Part shown: piece after piece, positions 41,725 to 56,000 of the stretch
How positions within the stretch are numbered: the stretch's first letter is position 1
How the letters are laid out: the number at the start of each line of letters is the position of its first letter
Source of the DNA: Eunapius fragilis
Lineage: Eukaryota > Porifera > Demospongiae > Spongillida > Spongillidae
DNA: 64,000 bases
Assembly (NCBI GenBank): GCA_963681505.1
Contig: OY811985.1
Span: forward strand, 2,666,549-2,730,548
Reading direction: 5' to 3'
Made by a program: the position numbers and the translations under genes
The notes under the pieces: generated by a model
The model's database searches: none
The model's input: only the letters and a program-made list of their open reading frames with translations
Told to the model about the DNA's origin: nothing

Positions 41725-44700
41725 ATGACACATGCAACGTGTGTTATGTCGTGTGTGCGGAGAATGTCAGGGTCGAATTACACGCGCAGCGCGTTGCAAA
41801 CCTATTTGGCACCTCCCTGGGCAGAGGCTGTGCTGGCCTTGCAGCCCGCATCACGTCTGCAGGTACTGCACCAGTTCCAACCTAACAATGATCTCTGCAT
41901 GCATGGCTGAGCGTTTGATATGGCCTCGTTGTGTGTCGCCTATATTTCTGTTATAGTCAGGGATTGTTTCTGGTTGGTGTGACGGGGACGTGTACGCTGG
42001 ACTCGTGTTGCGGAACTGCATAGTTTTAGGGCAGCAGTTCAATTTGTCTGCGCCATTAATTGTCGCAACACCGTCACTCCTTGCTCTCCCCATGTAGCTA
42101 GCAATGTTGCCTACACCGATACATCGGTGGGACCTGCCGGGAGTTCCTGATGGTTATGAAGTCTTTGTTAAGAGAGACGATCTTTCGGGCAGCTGCCTTG
42201 GAGGCAACAAGGTACTCATATATGAGCTTGGCACTAACTGACACTCTCACCACCCTCATCTCCTCACTATATATACTGTCCTCCTCCACCCCCCCCTCAC
42301 CCCCCCCCCCCCCCCCCTCCATAAGGTCCGCAAGCTGGAGTTCCTCTTAGCAGACGCTGTGTTGAAGGGGTGTGACTCTGTGATCACATGTGGTAGTGTG
42401 CAGTCCAATCACTGCCGAGCAACCGCTATGGCAGCAGCCGAACTTGGCTTCAAATCGCATCTCTTCCTGAGGTGGCGTGGGGAGATGGTAAGTGGAGTGG
42501 GCGAGGAGGATGAGGAGCAGGGGAGGGGGAGGAGGTAGGGACAGTTGTAGGATGTAGGTGGTTAGAAAATGTATAAAATGATGAGTAGGAATGGATGTGG
42601 TGGTGTGACCTTCTAGGAAAAGTAATCTTAGCCATTTATGGAAGAGGGTGTGCCTTTGAAGTGTCTAGGGAGAAAGCCATGTATTTACTGCTTTATGCAA
42701 CATAATGTGAATGTGTACCCCACGCAGCCAAGCCTACAAAACTGATTGAATCATCTGAAGCATTGTTTCAGGGGTGGGGGAGGGGGGAACCGTTTTGATC
42801 CTGGAGCAGCATTGTAGGAACGATGAGCTTTCTAGTTAGTGGGTGAGGGCAGGAAGAAATGGCAGAATGGAGGGAGAGGTAGTGAGGGGAGGGGGGAGAG
42901 AGGTGAGGTGAGGGGATGGAGAGGTGATGAGGGGAGGGGATGGGGAGGAGGGGAGGTGGAGGGGAGGGAGAGAAGGTGGTGGGGTGGGAGGGAGAGGTGG
43001 CAAAGGGGAGGGAGGGGAGGGGACATGTACCTCCCTACCCACTCCCTGGTTGGCCGTAATTTGGCTAACCCACCTGCTGGTTAATGATCCATTCCCCTGA
43101 GAGCAGCGTGCATTGTGCTTAGAAAACAACCAGTTATTCACGTGATTGTATGTTAACATTACCTGTTGCTATATACACTAGATGTGTTTAGAATAAATTC
43201 AGAATCTTAATGGTACTTTGGTGATGCAGATGTTAATTATTATAACCTGGGTACTTACACTGCAACACAATGAAATTTTCTTTGTCTGTAGTAAACAATT
43301 GTGCAATTGGGTTCCACACCTGCAATTGATTAACACACATAATTATTGCATTGCATTGAAATGTACACAAGGTATGTAACATTGACTTTATATCTACAAC
43401 CACAGAATGACCTTGCCCCTGTGTTAGGTTGTAGAAAAGATAATTACTTGATCAAAGAAAAGTGTTTCTAGCCTACCCAACCAACTACCCCTATACTGGT
43501 TGTGGGGCATGGTAGGCTAAGAGCACAGTTTCCTTTGCTTTCCTGGTACATGAGGGTTTTTTTTTCCCTGCTATGTGAGGTGTTTTCTACATGTTAAAAC
43601 GACATCACATGCAGGCTTCATATTTTGCTGTAACCTCAGTCCTTTGGAGATAACTTTCATAGAATATGTGCTCTCTTAAATTAAATAACCCAGACACTGA
43701 AGAGTGGTTTGCCCTCGATCTGGCCATGGACTCTGCTACATGGAGCAGCGGCTCAACTTCTTACAGACTGATTGTTGTTGGTGGCATCCAGCTAGACAAA
43801 GGACCTCAGACTGTGCACAGCAACATCAAGTCAATGCTTTTGCCTATCTGGTACAAGTCAACATTTTGTACCAGATAAGTGGAAAATCAACTGAGAATCA
43901 AACATGATTCAATGCTTTTTTTTTTGTTTTGTTGCTGTGGTGACCTCTTAAAAACTACTACTTAAAAGCAACACCGTATTCACTGCTGCATCTGCCCTTC
44001 TTAAGATCAATGATGGGTGCCACCCCTACCTCTGATGGGTGCCACCCCTACCTCTGATGGGTGCCACCCTACCTCTGATGGGTACGACCCCTACCTCTGA
44101 TGGGTGCCACCCCTACCTCTGATGGGTGCCACCCCTACCCCTGATGGGTGCGACCCCTACCTCTGATGGGTGCCACCCCTACCTCTGATGGGTGTCACCC
44201 CTACCTCTGATGGGTGCGACCCCTACCTCTGATGGGTGTCGCCCCTACTGTGATATGTTCTGTGTTTGGTACATGATGCCTAAGGAATAGGCCAACCTGC
44301 TAACCCCCTGGGGGATTTTATGTCCCTAGTTTTTTTTCTACATTTTTGTCTGCTAAAACTAATTTGTATGGAATATGTGCGCGCATATGCACATGTAGTG
44401 CCGATGGGATATCTTTACATTCTCTGTTGTGTCTTAAACTGATCTGAGGCTCCAGCCCAAGCAATTTATATGTTTTTGACCCTTGGTGGTTGGAAGTCCA
44501 ATTGCTTCAACTGCTGGGCTGAACTACTGGAGAGTACCAGGACTGCAATGAGCTATCTTTCTCTACACAATACTAACTAACATCAATGGCAAATTGTTAC
44601 TAGTTCACTGTAATATTTTATGCTACAGAGTGGTCTGGACTTATTTGTACCAACTTTATTTAGGAACCCAGACGGGCCGGACAGCAGATCAGTTTTTAGT

Positions 44701-46955
44701 GTGTGAATATGGTTAATTAAATCGATTTAATGAATGATGTATTTATGTGGTTCAACATTGCATCAACATACCATCTGTGGTGACAGTTCCAGGTTGAACA
44801 TATATTGAGATGCCCTGGTACTGGTGTCACGCGTCACTCATCACAGCAAACTAAGCAGAACTCAAACGTGCCGCTGTATAGTGATAGCAAAGGGAAAGAC
44901 CAGCTGTAATTTAGAGGATAGTGCGCATGTTGGATGGTGCAGTTAGCCACTCTTCGATAGGCAGCTAGGGTACCATGGTGGCTCTAACCACTTTGATAGG
45001 CAGCTAGGGTACCATGGTGGCTCTAACCACTTTGATAGGCAGCTAGAGTACATTGGTGGCTCTAACCACTTTGAGGGTACATTGGTAGCTCTAACCACTT
45101 TGATAGGCAGCTAGGGTACCATGGTGGCTCTAACCACTTTGATAGGCAGCTATGGTACATTGGTAGCTCTAACCACTTTGATAGGCAGCTAGAGTACATT
45201 GGTGGCTCTAACCACTTTGAGGGTACATTGGTAGCTCTAACCACTTTGATAGGCAGCTAGGGTACCATGGTGGCTCTAACCACTTTGATAGGCAGCTATG
45301 GTACATTGGTAGCTCTAACCACTTTGATAGGCAGCTAGAGTACATTGGTGGCTCTAACCACTTTGAGGGTACATTGGTAGCTCTAACCACTTTGATAGGC
45401 AGCTAGGGTACATTGGTGGCTCTAACCACTTTGATAGGCAGCTAGAGTACATTGGTGGCTCTAACCACTTTGAGGGTACATTGGTGGCTCTAACCACTTT
45501 GATAGGCAGCTAGGGTACATTGGTGGCTCTAACCACTTTGATAGGCAGCTAGGGTACATTGGTGGCTCTAACCACTTTGAGGGTACATTGGTGGCTCTAA
45601 CCACTTTGGTAGGCAGCTAGGGTACATTGGTGGCTTGATAGGCAGCTAGGGTACATTGGTGGCTCTAGGAGTCTTTGATTGGCAGCTAGGTCTTTGATAC
45701 AACAGTTTAAAGACCATGCAGATATCCAACACAATCAGTAGTATGGTGCATTTATTTTTCATGTGTTCATTGTTCCACCCACAACCTTCACTACAACCTT
45801 AGCTTATCACGCAGTACCCACCAGGTGGCTCCACCCATCATGTGGCTCCACCCACCAGGTGGCTCCACCCATCATGTGGCTCCGCTGAGCTGTTATTGTC
45901 TCTATTGAAGCCATCAACTCTTAATGTTGACTCCCTCCTAAGATGGTTAATTATCAATCTTGGTAATTGTTCCTGTGGGGGTGATGGTGTGTGGTGTCAA
46001 TTAAGACAAACAGTTAGTACCTAAGTCCATCAGCTACACCAGTCGTGTTTACACAAGTCGTGTTTACACAAGTCATGTTTAAGCATAGCAATTCAGATGT
46101 GACCTAATCTTGTGGTCATACAATGTAATAATACATGCACAAGGGATGGGGAAACCATGTCACTATTACCACAGGAGGCCTACTCATGTGCAATCTGTAC
46201 AGATCGGTAACTGACCTCTCACCTTTTCTGTTCCAAAAGGACCCTCGGGCAGTGGGTTGTAATGGGAACCTGCTCCTGGACCGACTGGCTTCCTCACACA
46301 TTATCCTGGTCCCTCCCCTCCATTATGAAGATAGTGCTGTTGGTGGGCAGCGTAAGAAGGGTTTAAAAAGCATGATGGCTGAATACAGTGAGAAGCTGAA
46401 GTAAGCACTTGTACTCTTTCCCTCCCTCTGTCCCTCTGTTGTCTCTCCTTCCTCACCTCACTCTTCCTCACAGCATGACTCCCTCTCACTCCTATCATCC
46501 ACTTCACCCTCTCCCTCCCCTCCTCTCTCCCCCTCTTCCCTCTTACCATCCTCATTCATATTTAACTCTGCCATCTCCACTATTGGTCACCACTATTATG
46601 AACTCAGTCCATATAAATTTCATCTATGCGTACCACATAGAATTACATTTAGTGAAATATTTATTCATGGCCAGTCATCTGAAACAGATCAGCCACCCAA
46701 AGGAGGTGATTCAGCTGTGACATTTACTGATCTTGTTCTGGATGGGAAATTAAGTCCGCCTCATGGCTGAATCACCTCCTTTGGGTATAGTAGATATGCT
46801 TAGGATGTGTGGAAAACTCTGTGGTCAAAGCAATGAAAAACTTTTTTTACATCCAGCTGAAGGGGTGGAGAGGGGTGGGGATGCTGATGGAGAGGGGAGG
46901 GGTGGAGATGAAGAGGGTGAGATAAAGATGGGTTGGTACAGTAATGGAGATGGGT

Positions 46956-47001
<46 letters not shown>

Positions 47002-50000
47002 ATGGAGCTGACATAAGCCTGTTGTAAGTTTCTTTTGTGGTTATAAATAAAATGTCTGGCTATCCTAACTCAGTACTCACAAAGCAGGGAGTGACATGTA
47101 TGTCTTCCTGTAGTCATTGTCACTCATGGTGGTGTCTTGAAGGACTGACAAAGAACAGAACCAGGGAAAGAGAATTAGGTCTTAACCCTTATCATGTATG
47201 TTTAGCTGCTGCTACAGCCATCATGCCCAACCAACACACTGTCCACACATCACCCCCCTAACCACTAGTTGCTACAACCCCACCAGATCTACCATGGCTC
47301 TCACATGTTTGTCCTCCCCACCCCTCTGCCTCTTTTATAGGGTGCTATGTATTTTCCACTGAGCACAATTAATTATTAATGCATGTGTCTATGTCGATAC
47401 TTTAATATCCTGAAGCACATCTAACCCGTCACTTCATCACATCTAGTCAACTTAGAAATTATCTATGTATCTGTTTGACACTCACACACCCCCATCCATG
47501 CTGGACCATACTTACACATACAGAGGGTAATTACACCATACAAGTGGTAGTGACACCTTACAAGTGGCAGTGACACCATACAAGTGGTAATTACACCATA
47601 CAAGTGGTCACCATGCAAGGGATAATTACACCATACAAGTGGTAATTACACCATTATGGTAATTACACCATACAAGTGGTAGTGACACCATACAATACAA
47701 GTCTGTACAGGGGATTGGACAGCATGCAGTGTTCATGTGTAGCACAGGTAACATTGATAACGTGTGTGTATGGCTGCATGTTTTATGTCTGTTCAGGGAA
47801 GCATCCATAAAAAATAATTTCTCGAGCCTTTTGTCAGACTGAAATATATATCATTACAGGTTGGAAGGATGCAAGCCTTATATTATTCCTGTTGGCGGTT
47901 CAAACCCACTGGGCTGCTGGGGCTACATAGAGGCCTTCAGAGAGATGATAGAACAGGTAAGCTCCAATTGGAATACTGAACAACCCTCATACCCTGTCCA
48001 TTCACTATTGCTAGTATTATTGCCAGCCTCCAAATACAGGGTCTGTTTGAGAACTTTGATGACGTTGTGGTGGCAACAGGCAGTGGTGGAACCATCTCAG
48101 GACTGGCTGTAGGCAATTACCTCACTGGATCCAGGATTAGGTGTGTCTGATATGGTGCTTGATGCGTTTGTATGCAGAGGTCACTTAGTTATGTCTGCAA
48201 AGTGGGGGCAGTGGGACTATTATTTGTGTGTGCAAAGCTGCAAGCAACTTGTACAATTCAGGGATGGTCATACTTTGTACTGAGGGGAGGGGGGGGGTGC
48301 ACTGATGACAGGAACATGTGGCAGCATTTATTATTGAAATGGTTGACAACAGTGCATGTGTCGTGGATTGGGAGGGTTGAGCTAGGGAATGTTGTAGTGA
48401 GCATTAATCAGAACATCTTCAACTATCTACTACTATAGTGCAATAATTGAAGTGGGGAGGGGGGGGAAGTGCCTTGTTAATTAATGGAGTGCTATGTATG
48501 CGCATCACCCACCTTGGTGCATAAGTAGGAGGAGTTTATTATTGTGAGGGGTCTTGGGAGAAAGTAGGTTCGTGGGACATGTACAGACTACAGATGTCGA
48601 GCTCAAGGTTATTGTGGAAAGAGGCATTGTGTTATGTGTGCTTAGTCTTTCCATACTTGGTTACATTGGTTATGCATCATGGCCTTAGACACTACGCATA
48701 CTTGTCTGCTCGTAGAATGTGTAGTTGACACAGCCAAAGTAGTGTTGCTCTCAGGCAACCTTGTGATATTTTTGTAACAGAAAAATGTTATGTCAGAACT
48801 GTTCATCGGAAGTTTCGTTAGAAACTTCCATATAGGATTTGACCCCGACTATGAATGTCATTAAAAAAAACGCGACCCATCTGTAACAACACTCCCGACG
48901 ATCGGATCGTGTAGCTTGTTTTAGCAATCGATCTAGAAGTCAAAAATGAGTAGTTTCGTTTTTGTTTCATGTCGCTGAACCGCGTGGTTGTTGAGAACAA
49001 GAGTGTACTGCCCGTCCTCGTACCCAGTCTCGGAACAAGGGGCGGGTCGTCTTCTTATTCTTCTTCTTCTCCTTCTCCTTCTTCTTGGCAACGCATAACT
49101 CAGGACAGGAACATTTCTAAGCGATGAAAATTTCACCAATAGCTTCAGAATCGGCTGGAGGACTCGCTTTTATATAATACATGTATATGAAAAAAAAAAA
49201 AAGAAAACAAGTAAATAAAAACATTCTCTACGAGAAAGTTGGTGGGATATAGGATTTGATTATGACATTGGTGGTGTAAAAAGCAAGGAAACAAGGTCTT
49301 ATCAGAAGGGAAATGTCATAGTCCTATATTTAGCACACAAACAACACATGCCCTAGAAATGTGCTAAATATAGGACTATGACATTTTCCCTTCTGATAAG
49401 ACCTTGTTTCCTTGCTTTTTACACCACCAATGTCATAATCAAATCCTATATCCCACCAACTTTCTCGTAGAGAATGTTTTTATTTACTTGTATTTCAGTA
49501 TCAGTTCAGTATTGAAAGTGTAGGCAGTTGTTAAAAAAAAAAAGACACAGAGAGCATCTTTCACCCTGTTCACGCATGCATGTTGTTTTGTTTACACTTT
49601 AACCCCTTTATCTCTAAACCTGGACATCGTACAGGGTTCATGCAGTGTGCGTATGCGATGATGCGAGCTACTTCTACTCCCATGTGGATGAACAGCTACA
49701 GGCTTATGGGATCACCCACAACTCAGAGGGAAAGGCAGTGTGGGCCAGAGATATAGTGGATATCATTGATGGCTACAAGGGAGGAGGATATGGGGTGTCC
49801 ACTGAAGACGAATTGGGTGAGCCAGGTGCCCAGTCCCAAATAGGTACATGATCCCAGTATGAAGGCATAGTTGAAGAATGGTTCCCAGACCAATACACAG
49901 CTAGCTGTCAGACCTGCTTGCAGTTGAAGCCAGGTCCCCGTGTAGCATGCATTTAAAAGCTCCATTGTTTTGCATACTTGTGTATGTATTTATTATGTAT

Positions 50001-53000
50001 CTGTTTATTAAGGATGACAGTGTTGAAATCATTGTCCATATGTGTAGACAGTCCTAGAACCACACCTCCTTGTATTGTCTTGTTCACTTGCTGAATAAAG
50101 CATATCTCCTTTCCTTTTGTTTTGCACAATGAAGGAGCAGGTTGCCTTAGTGAAGGAGTAGGTTGCCTTAGTGAAAGAGTAGGTTGCCTTAGTGAAGGAG
50201 TAGGTTGCCTTAGTGAAGGAGCAGGTTGCCTTAGTGAAGGAGCAGGTTGCTTTAGTGAAGGAGTAGGTTGCCTTAGTGAAGGAGTAGGTTGCCTTAGTGA
50301 AGGAGTAGGTTGCCTTAGTGAAGGAGTAGGTTGAGGTTGCCTTAGTGAAGGAGCAGGTTGCCTTAGTGAAGGAGCAGGTTGCCTTAGTGAAGGAGTAGGT
50401 TGCCTTAGTGAAGGAGTAGGTTGCCTTAGTGAAGGAGCAGATTGCCTTAGTGAAGGAGTAGGTTGCCTTAGTGAAGGAGCAGGTTGCCTTAGGGGAAGGA
50501 GCAGATTGCCTTAGTGAAGGAGTAGGTTGCCTTAGTGAAGGAGCAGATTGCCTTAGTGAAGGAGTAGGTTGCCTTAGTGAAGGAGCAGGTTGCCTTAGTG
50601 AAGGAGTAGGTTGCCTTAATGAAGGAGCAGGTTGCCTTAGTGAAGGAGTAGGTTGCCTTAGTGAAGTAGCAGGTTGCCAGTAGGTTGTCTTTAAGTGTGC
50701 TGCCTTAATGAAGTGTTTGTCATATTTGGACTCCATTACTACTTACTAATAGACAAAATCATGTGCCTGCTCCATAAGTTCATGTATGGCTTTTTAAGTC
50801 TCAACCATCACCAATAGTTTAAAGCCAAAGTCAGTCACAATTACTCCTCAAAGGTGACTTGGTCTCCAAGTTTAATTAGAACATCGGAATGCCCACTCTG
50901 CCAGTGTGACCTCTTCCATGTAAGGAGGAGATGTTGTAACCAGGCATAACCATCTAGGACCCCAAGCCTGATGGATCCCAAGCCTGATGTACCCCAAGCC
51001 TGATGGACTGGACCCCCAAGCCTGATGGACCCCCAAGCCTGATGGATCCCAAGCCTGATGGACCCCAAGCCTGATGGACCCCAAGCCTGATGGACCCCCA
51101 AGCTTGATGGACCCCCAAGCCTGATGGATCCCAAGCCTGATGGACCCCAAGCCTGATGGACCCCCAAGCCTGATGGATCCCAAGCCTGATGGACCCCAAG
51201 CCTGATGGACCCCCAAGCCTGATGGATCCCAAGCCTGATGGACCCCAAGCCTGATGGACCCCCAAGCTTGATGGACCCCCAAGCCTGATGGATCCCAAGC
51301 CTGATGGACCCCAAGCCTGATGGACCCCCAAGCCTGATGGATCCCAAGCCTGATGGACCCCAAGCCTGATGGATCCCAAGCCTGATGGACCCCAAGCCTG
51401 ATGGACTCCCAAGCCTGATGGACCCCCAAGCCTGATGGATCCCAAGCCTGATGGACCCCAAGCCTGATGGACCCCCAAGCTTGATGGACCCCCAAGCCTG
51501 ATGGATCCCAAGCCTGATGGACCCCAAGCCTGATGGACCCCCAAGCCTGATGGATCCCAAGCCTGATGGACCCCAAGCCTGATGGATCCCAAGCCTGATG
51601 GACCCCAAGCCTGATGGACCCCCAAGCTTGATGGACCCCCAAGCCTGATGGATCCCAAGCCTGATGGACCCCCAAGCCTGATGGACCCCCAAGCCTGATG
51701 GACCCCAAGCCTGATGGACCCCAAGCCTGATGGACCCCAAGCCTGATGGACCCCAAGCCTGATGGATCCCAAGCCTGATGGACTGGACCCCCAAGCCTGA
51801 TGGACCCCCAAGCCTGATGGATCCCAAGCCTGATGGACCCCAAGCCTGATGGACCCCAAGCCTGATGGACCCCCAAGCCTGATGGACCCCCAAGCCTGAT
51901 GGACCCCCAAGCCTGATGGACCCCCAAGCCTGATGGACCCCCAAGCCTGATGGACCCCCCAAGCCTGATGGACCCCCAAGCCTGATGGACCCCAAGCCTG
52001 ATGGATCCCAAGCCTGATGGATCCCCAAGCCTGATGGACCCCCAAGCCTGATGGACCCCCAAGCCTGATGGACCCCCAAGCCTGATGGACCCCCCAAGCC
52101 TGATGGACCCCCAAGCCTGATGGACCCCAAGCCTGATGGATCCCAAGCCTGATGGACCCCCAAGCCTGATGGACCCCAAGCCTGATGGACCCCCAAGCCT
52201 GATGGACCCCCCAAGCCTGATGGACCCCCAAACCTGATGGACCCCTAAACCTGATGGACCCCAAGCCTGATGGACCCCAAGCCTGATGGACCCCCAAGCC
52301 TGATGGACCCCCAAGCCTGATGGACCCCTAAACCTGATGGACCCCAAGCCTGATGGACCCCAAGCCTGATGGACCCCCAAGCCTGATGGACCCCCAAGCC
52401 TGATGGACCCCTAAACCTGATGGACCCCAAGCCTGATGGACCCCAAACCTGATGGACCCCCAAGCCTGATGTGATCACAAAACTCAGTATATCGTATCCA
52501 AATTAGCTTTATTAATAAGTTGTACTGGAAAGCAGTGCAGCTTTTTAATGTAATAAATAAGTGCTACACAAATACATTATTATACAAATCAACGTAATAA
52601 TCAATCAAATCAGTTCTGCATGACCTGGCAAGTACAACTCGGTCATTTAGTCCAGGCCTAGTCTCCTGCTATAGAGGGAGGATGGCACCTCGGAGGGTGA
52701 TCAACATGATTGTATAGCGGGTTCCTTGGCTATACTGGAGATGACTTCTCTAGCCTACCACCAAACTCCTCAATGACAATGGGATACACATCCATTGCCT
52801 CTCTCCTGACAGGGTACGTTGTTCTTTTGTTCGTCTCCCCTCTCCACTGCTTTGCCTGAGGAGATCACTTCTGACGAAAAAATAGTGGATTAAGTGGATT
52901 GATTACAATAAGGTCAAAGGCAGCAGGGCAAGGGAGGCACTAATTGGGGACTAAAACATCAGCAGATCCATGCCACAGCCTCTTTCTAGTTCAGATGCCA

Positions 53001-56000
53001 AACAAGCCCTCCTGCAGAATTCAGCAAAACAGACGAGCTTAGGGTCCATTGTCCATCTGGCTTAGAATCCATCAGGCTTGGGGGTCCATTAGGCTTAGGT
53101 CCATTAGCATAGGCATCGGAACCAGGAGGGCAGAGGGGGCTATCACCCCCCTGCAGCGATTAAGGGGGGGGGGGCGAACATATCATTCCGCCCCCCCCCC
53201 CCCCCCCCCCCCCCCATTATTGACTGAGTTAATGTTTTCACAATGCTAAAGTAATGCTGGTCAGGTGTCAATTACGATCGAAGTCTGCACAGCACAATCA
53301 ATTAATTTCTGCAAATCAGATAACACTAATGCACCTATCAATGTCAACCCTGACCCCCCCCCCTCCTCCGTACGGGCTTAGGTGGAAGATATCCGTGGAT
53401 TTGATATGCATCATTTCAAACTGCCCGACCCTGGGGACGATTTGACTATCGTATGAACCTACCATACAATAGTCAAATCGCCCCCAGTGTAAAATGACGC
53501 AATATCAAATCCCTGGATATCTCTCACCTAAGCCCGTACGAGGGGGGGGGGGGGGGGGGGGGGTCGGGGCTGACATTGATAGGTGCATAACTGCTGCCAG
53601 TTCACACTCGCGTAGGGTTAACTGCCATATTGCTAGTTGAATCGCGTATCACAGATGAATCATCAACTAAGTAGCTGTATTACAGATTTCTTTCATAAAA
53701 AGCCGTGCGGTGACAAAAGGGTATGGGTTAGGTCTAGGTCCAGTTCAGGATTAGTGGTATAGGGTGCATCTGATTCTCAGATTCTGTTGTCAGTGTGGTC
53801 ATTTGCAACTCTGTTTCTGTTTCACAGAAAACTTGTAGCTCTTCTTCTGATGTGTTGCAGCCCACGTGCAGCTCTATTTCTGTCCCCCCTGATGTATAAA
53901 CAATATAGTCTAGTAATATATTTATGCATGTATAATAAAGGCCTAGGCCTCTTGCGTGGCTGTTGCTTTTTTGTGTAGTTTTTGGAGTTTTTTTAACGCA
54001 AAAAGCGTTGGCTTCTGGGGGGTCTGGGGAGCTTACAGCGCTCCCCCATACCCCCTAGCTGGGCGGGAGGGGTGCCCCCCTCCTGCACCCCCCCCCCCCC
54101 CCCCCCCCGGAACAGCACCATATAGTGCCCCCCCCCCCCCCCCCCCAGCTGTTATCTCCTTCCGACACCACTGATTAGGCATAGGGTCCATTAGGCTTGG
54201 GGTCCATCTGGCTTAGGGTACCTGATGACATCTTTTAGTATTACATGCAATTGATGTGTGTACTACTGATGCGATGCATAAACTGATGATGCCTATATGT
54301 GATGTGTGTACTGATGCCTATACTGATGTGTGTACTGATGCCTATACTGATGTGTGTTGATGTGTGTACTGATGCCTATACTGATGTGTGTTGATGTGTG
54401 TACTGATGCCTATACTGATGTGTGTACTGATGTCTATACTGATGTGTGTACTGATGTCTATACTGATGTGTGTACTGATGCCTATACTGGTGTGTGTACT
54501 GATGCCTATAATAATGTGTGTACTGATGCCTATACTGATGTGTGTACTGATGCATATAGTGGTACCTTCCTCTTATTAAACTGAAGCTCAGTTGGTTGCC
54601 ATAGCCACAAAGACAGGCATATGCTTGGATCCCGTGTATACTCTCAAAGGAGTGCGCGGGCTGCTTAAAGAGCTTGAGGTCAATCCATTGAGGTTTGCTG
54701 GGAGAAGGATCCTCTATGTTCACACAGGTATGATGCCATGTGCCCGGCAATGTGCAGGTACATTGTGTGTTGTTTCTGTGCCATGTTTGGTGTGGGGAAT
54801 GTCTAAAGTCAATATACACTGTAAGACATGTGCTCAAAAAGTTATGAATTAGAAATGAAGCTACCGTATCCACATTTGAAAACTGGACAAGAAAAATTGA
54901 AATGCAAACAAATCTAAATCCTAATTTAGTGATTTATAACTGCACTATTCATCCATACATAAACAGATGCGTTTAACTCCTGGTTGTATGTCTTGTAATC
55001 ATCGCATCCTTAGTAATGAAAGGTTTTTTTGGCCCATGGAAAAATTATGCTGTTTCTGATAGTTTTTTTTTTTGCACTCTAGGTACGTAATAACATACCA
55101 AATAATTCATTAAGTTTGTTATCTCAAAACATGAAATACATCGCTTTTCATAAGATAATTGTATCATCAATTAATACTTCTATATGTATGTAGTCATGTA
55201 CAGCAGGACGCCATTTTGTCTCATATACCGATGTATTTTGGAATACATTTTCTAGAAATGCCTCTGTTCTCAAGCCAAGTATGTGATGACTTCCAGTAGA
55301 TGTACGTCCAGGACTGTAACACATCAGTTTATGTATGGATGGGTAGTTGAGTTATGAATTACCTTTAACATCAGGATTTCAATTGGTTTTCATTTTCAAT
55401 TCTAGTCTGTCCGGTTTTCTTGTGTGGATACTGTATTGCCTGTCCCTTCAGTGCACAGCTACCATCCAATGTTACATGTAGCCAATCAGCGTGTAATTAG
55501 GGAAGGGAATTGGTTATCATATTATTTGTGCATCAGTGGTGTGATTTATTTCTCTAACCTTCACATTCATGTACCTGAAAGTTAGGGGGTGATGTAATTC
55601 CTGAGCCAACATACAATCGGGTCACTCCATGTCCCGTGAGACTCAAATTGGACTCGACCCTTTAGATTTTTGTGTAAATGCTCACATTTGTTTGACCTTA
55701 TATGGATGTTACTTCAACGCAAAAAAATATTTAATAACGCGAATGGTTTACGATATAACACCATCATGAATAATTAATTGCTTTCTACTTTGAAGAGTCA
55801 TAACTCTCTACTCATAGAACATGTATGGCTATATTTGGCATCAAATTGATGCTCTCTTAGTGTACAACCCGACTATAATATGTTTTGCGAAAGGGTTAAG
55901 GAATAAATGTTTATACAGCACGGTTTTCAATATTTAGGTCCCTTGCAGAATGAAACTCCAAAAAAAATTTTTCGTAAACGGAAGCTGTTCATTGTCCTTA

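Noticed and set aside
43666..43907. Open stretch ([19 protein letters not shown]) in desulfhydrase intron 3 as an extra exon
   Set aside because: Exons 3 and 4 join the family alignment without it, and no clean acceptor/donor pair of the right phase surrounds it.
50841..52380. Minus-strand open frames of 450-500 codons ([10 protein letters not shown] type)
   Set aside because: They are produced by the 15-17-bp array in all three minus frames, inside a desulfhydrase intron, with no start context or conserved domain.
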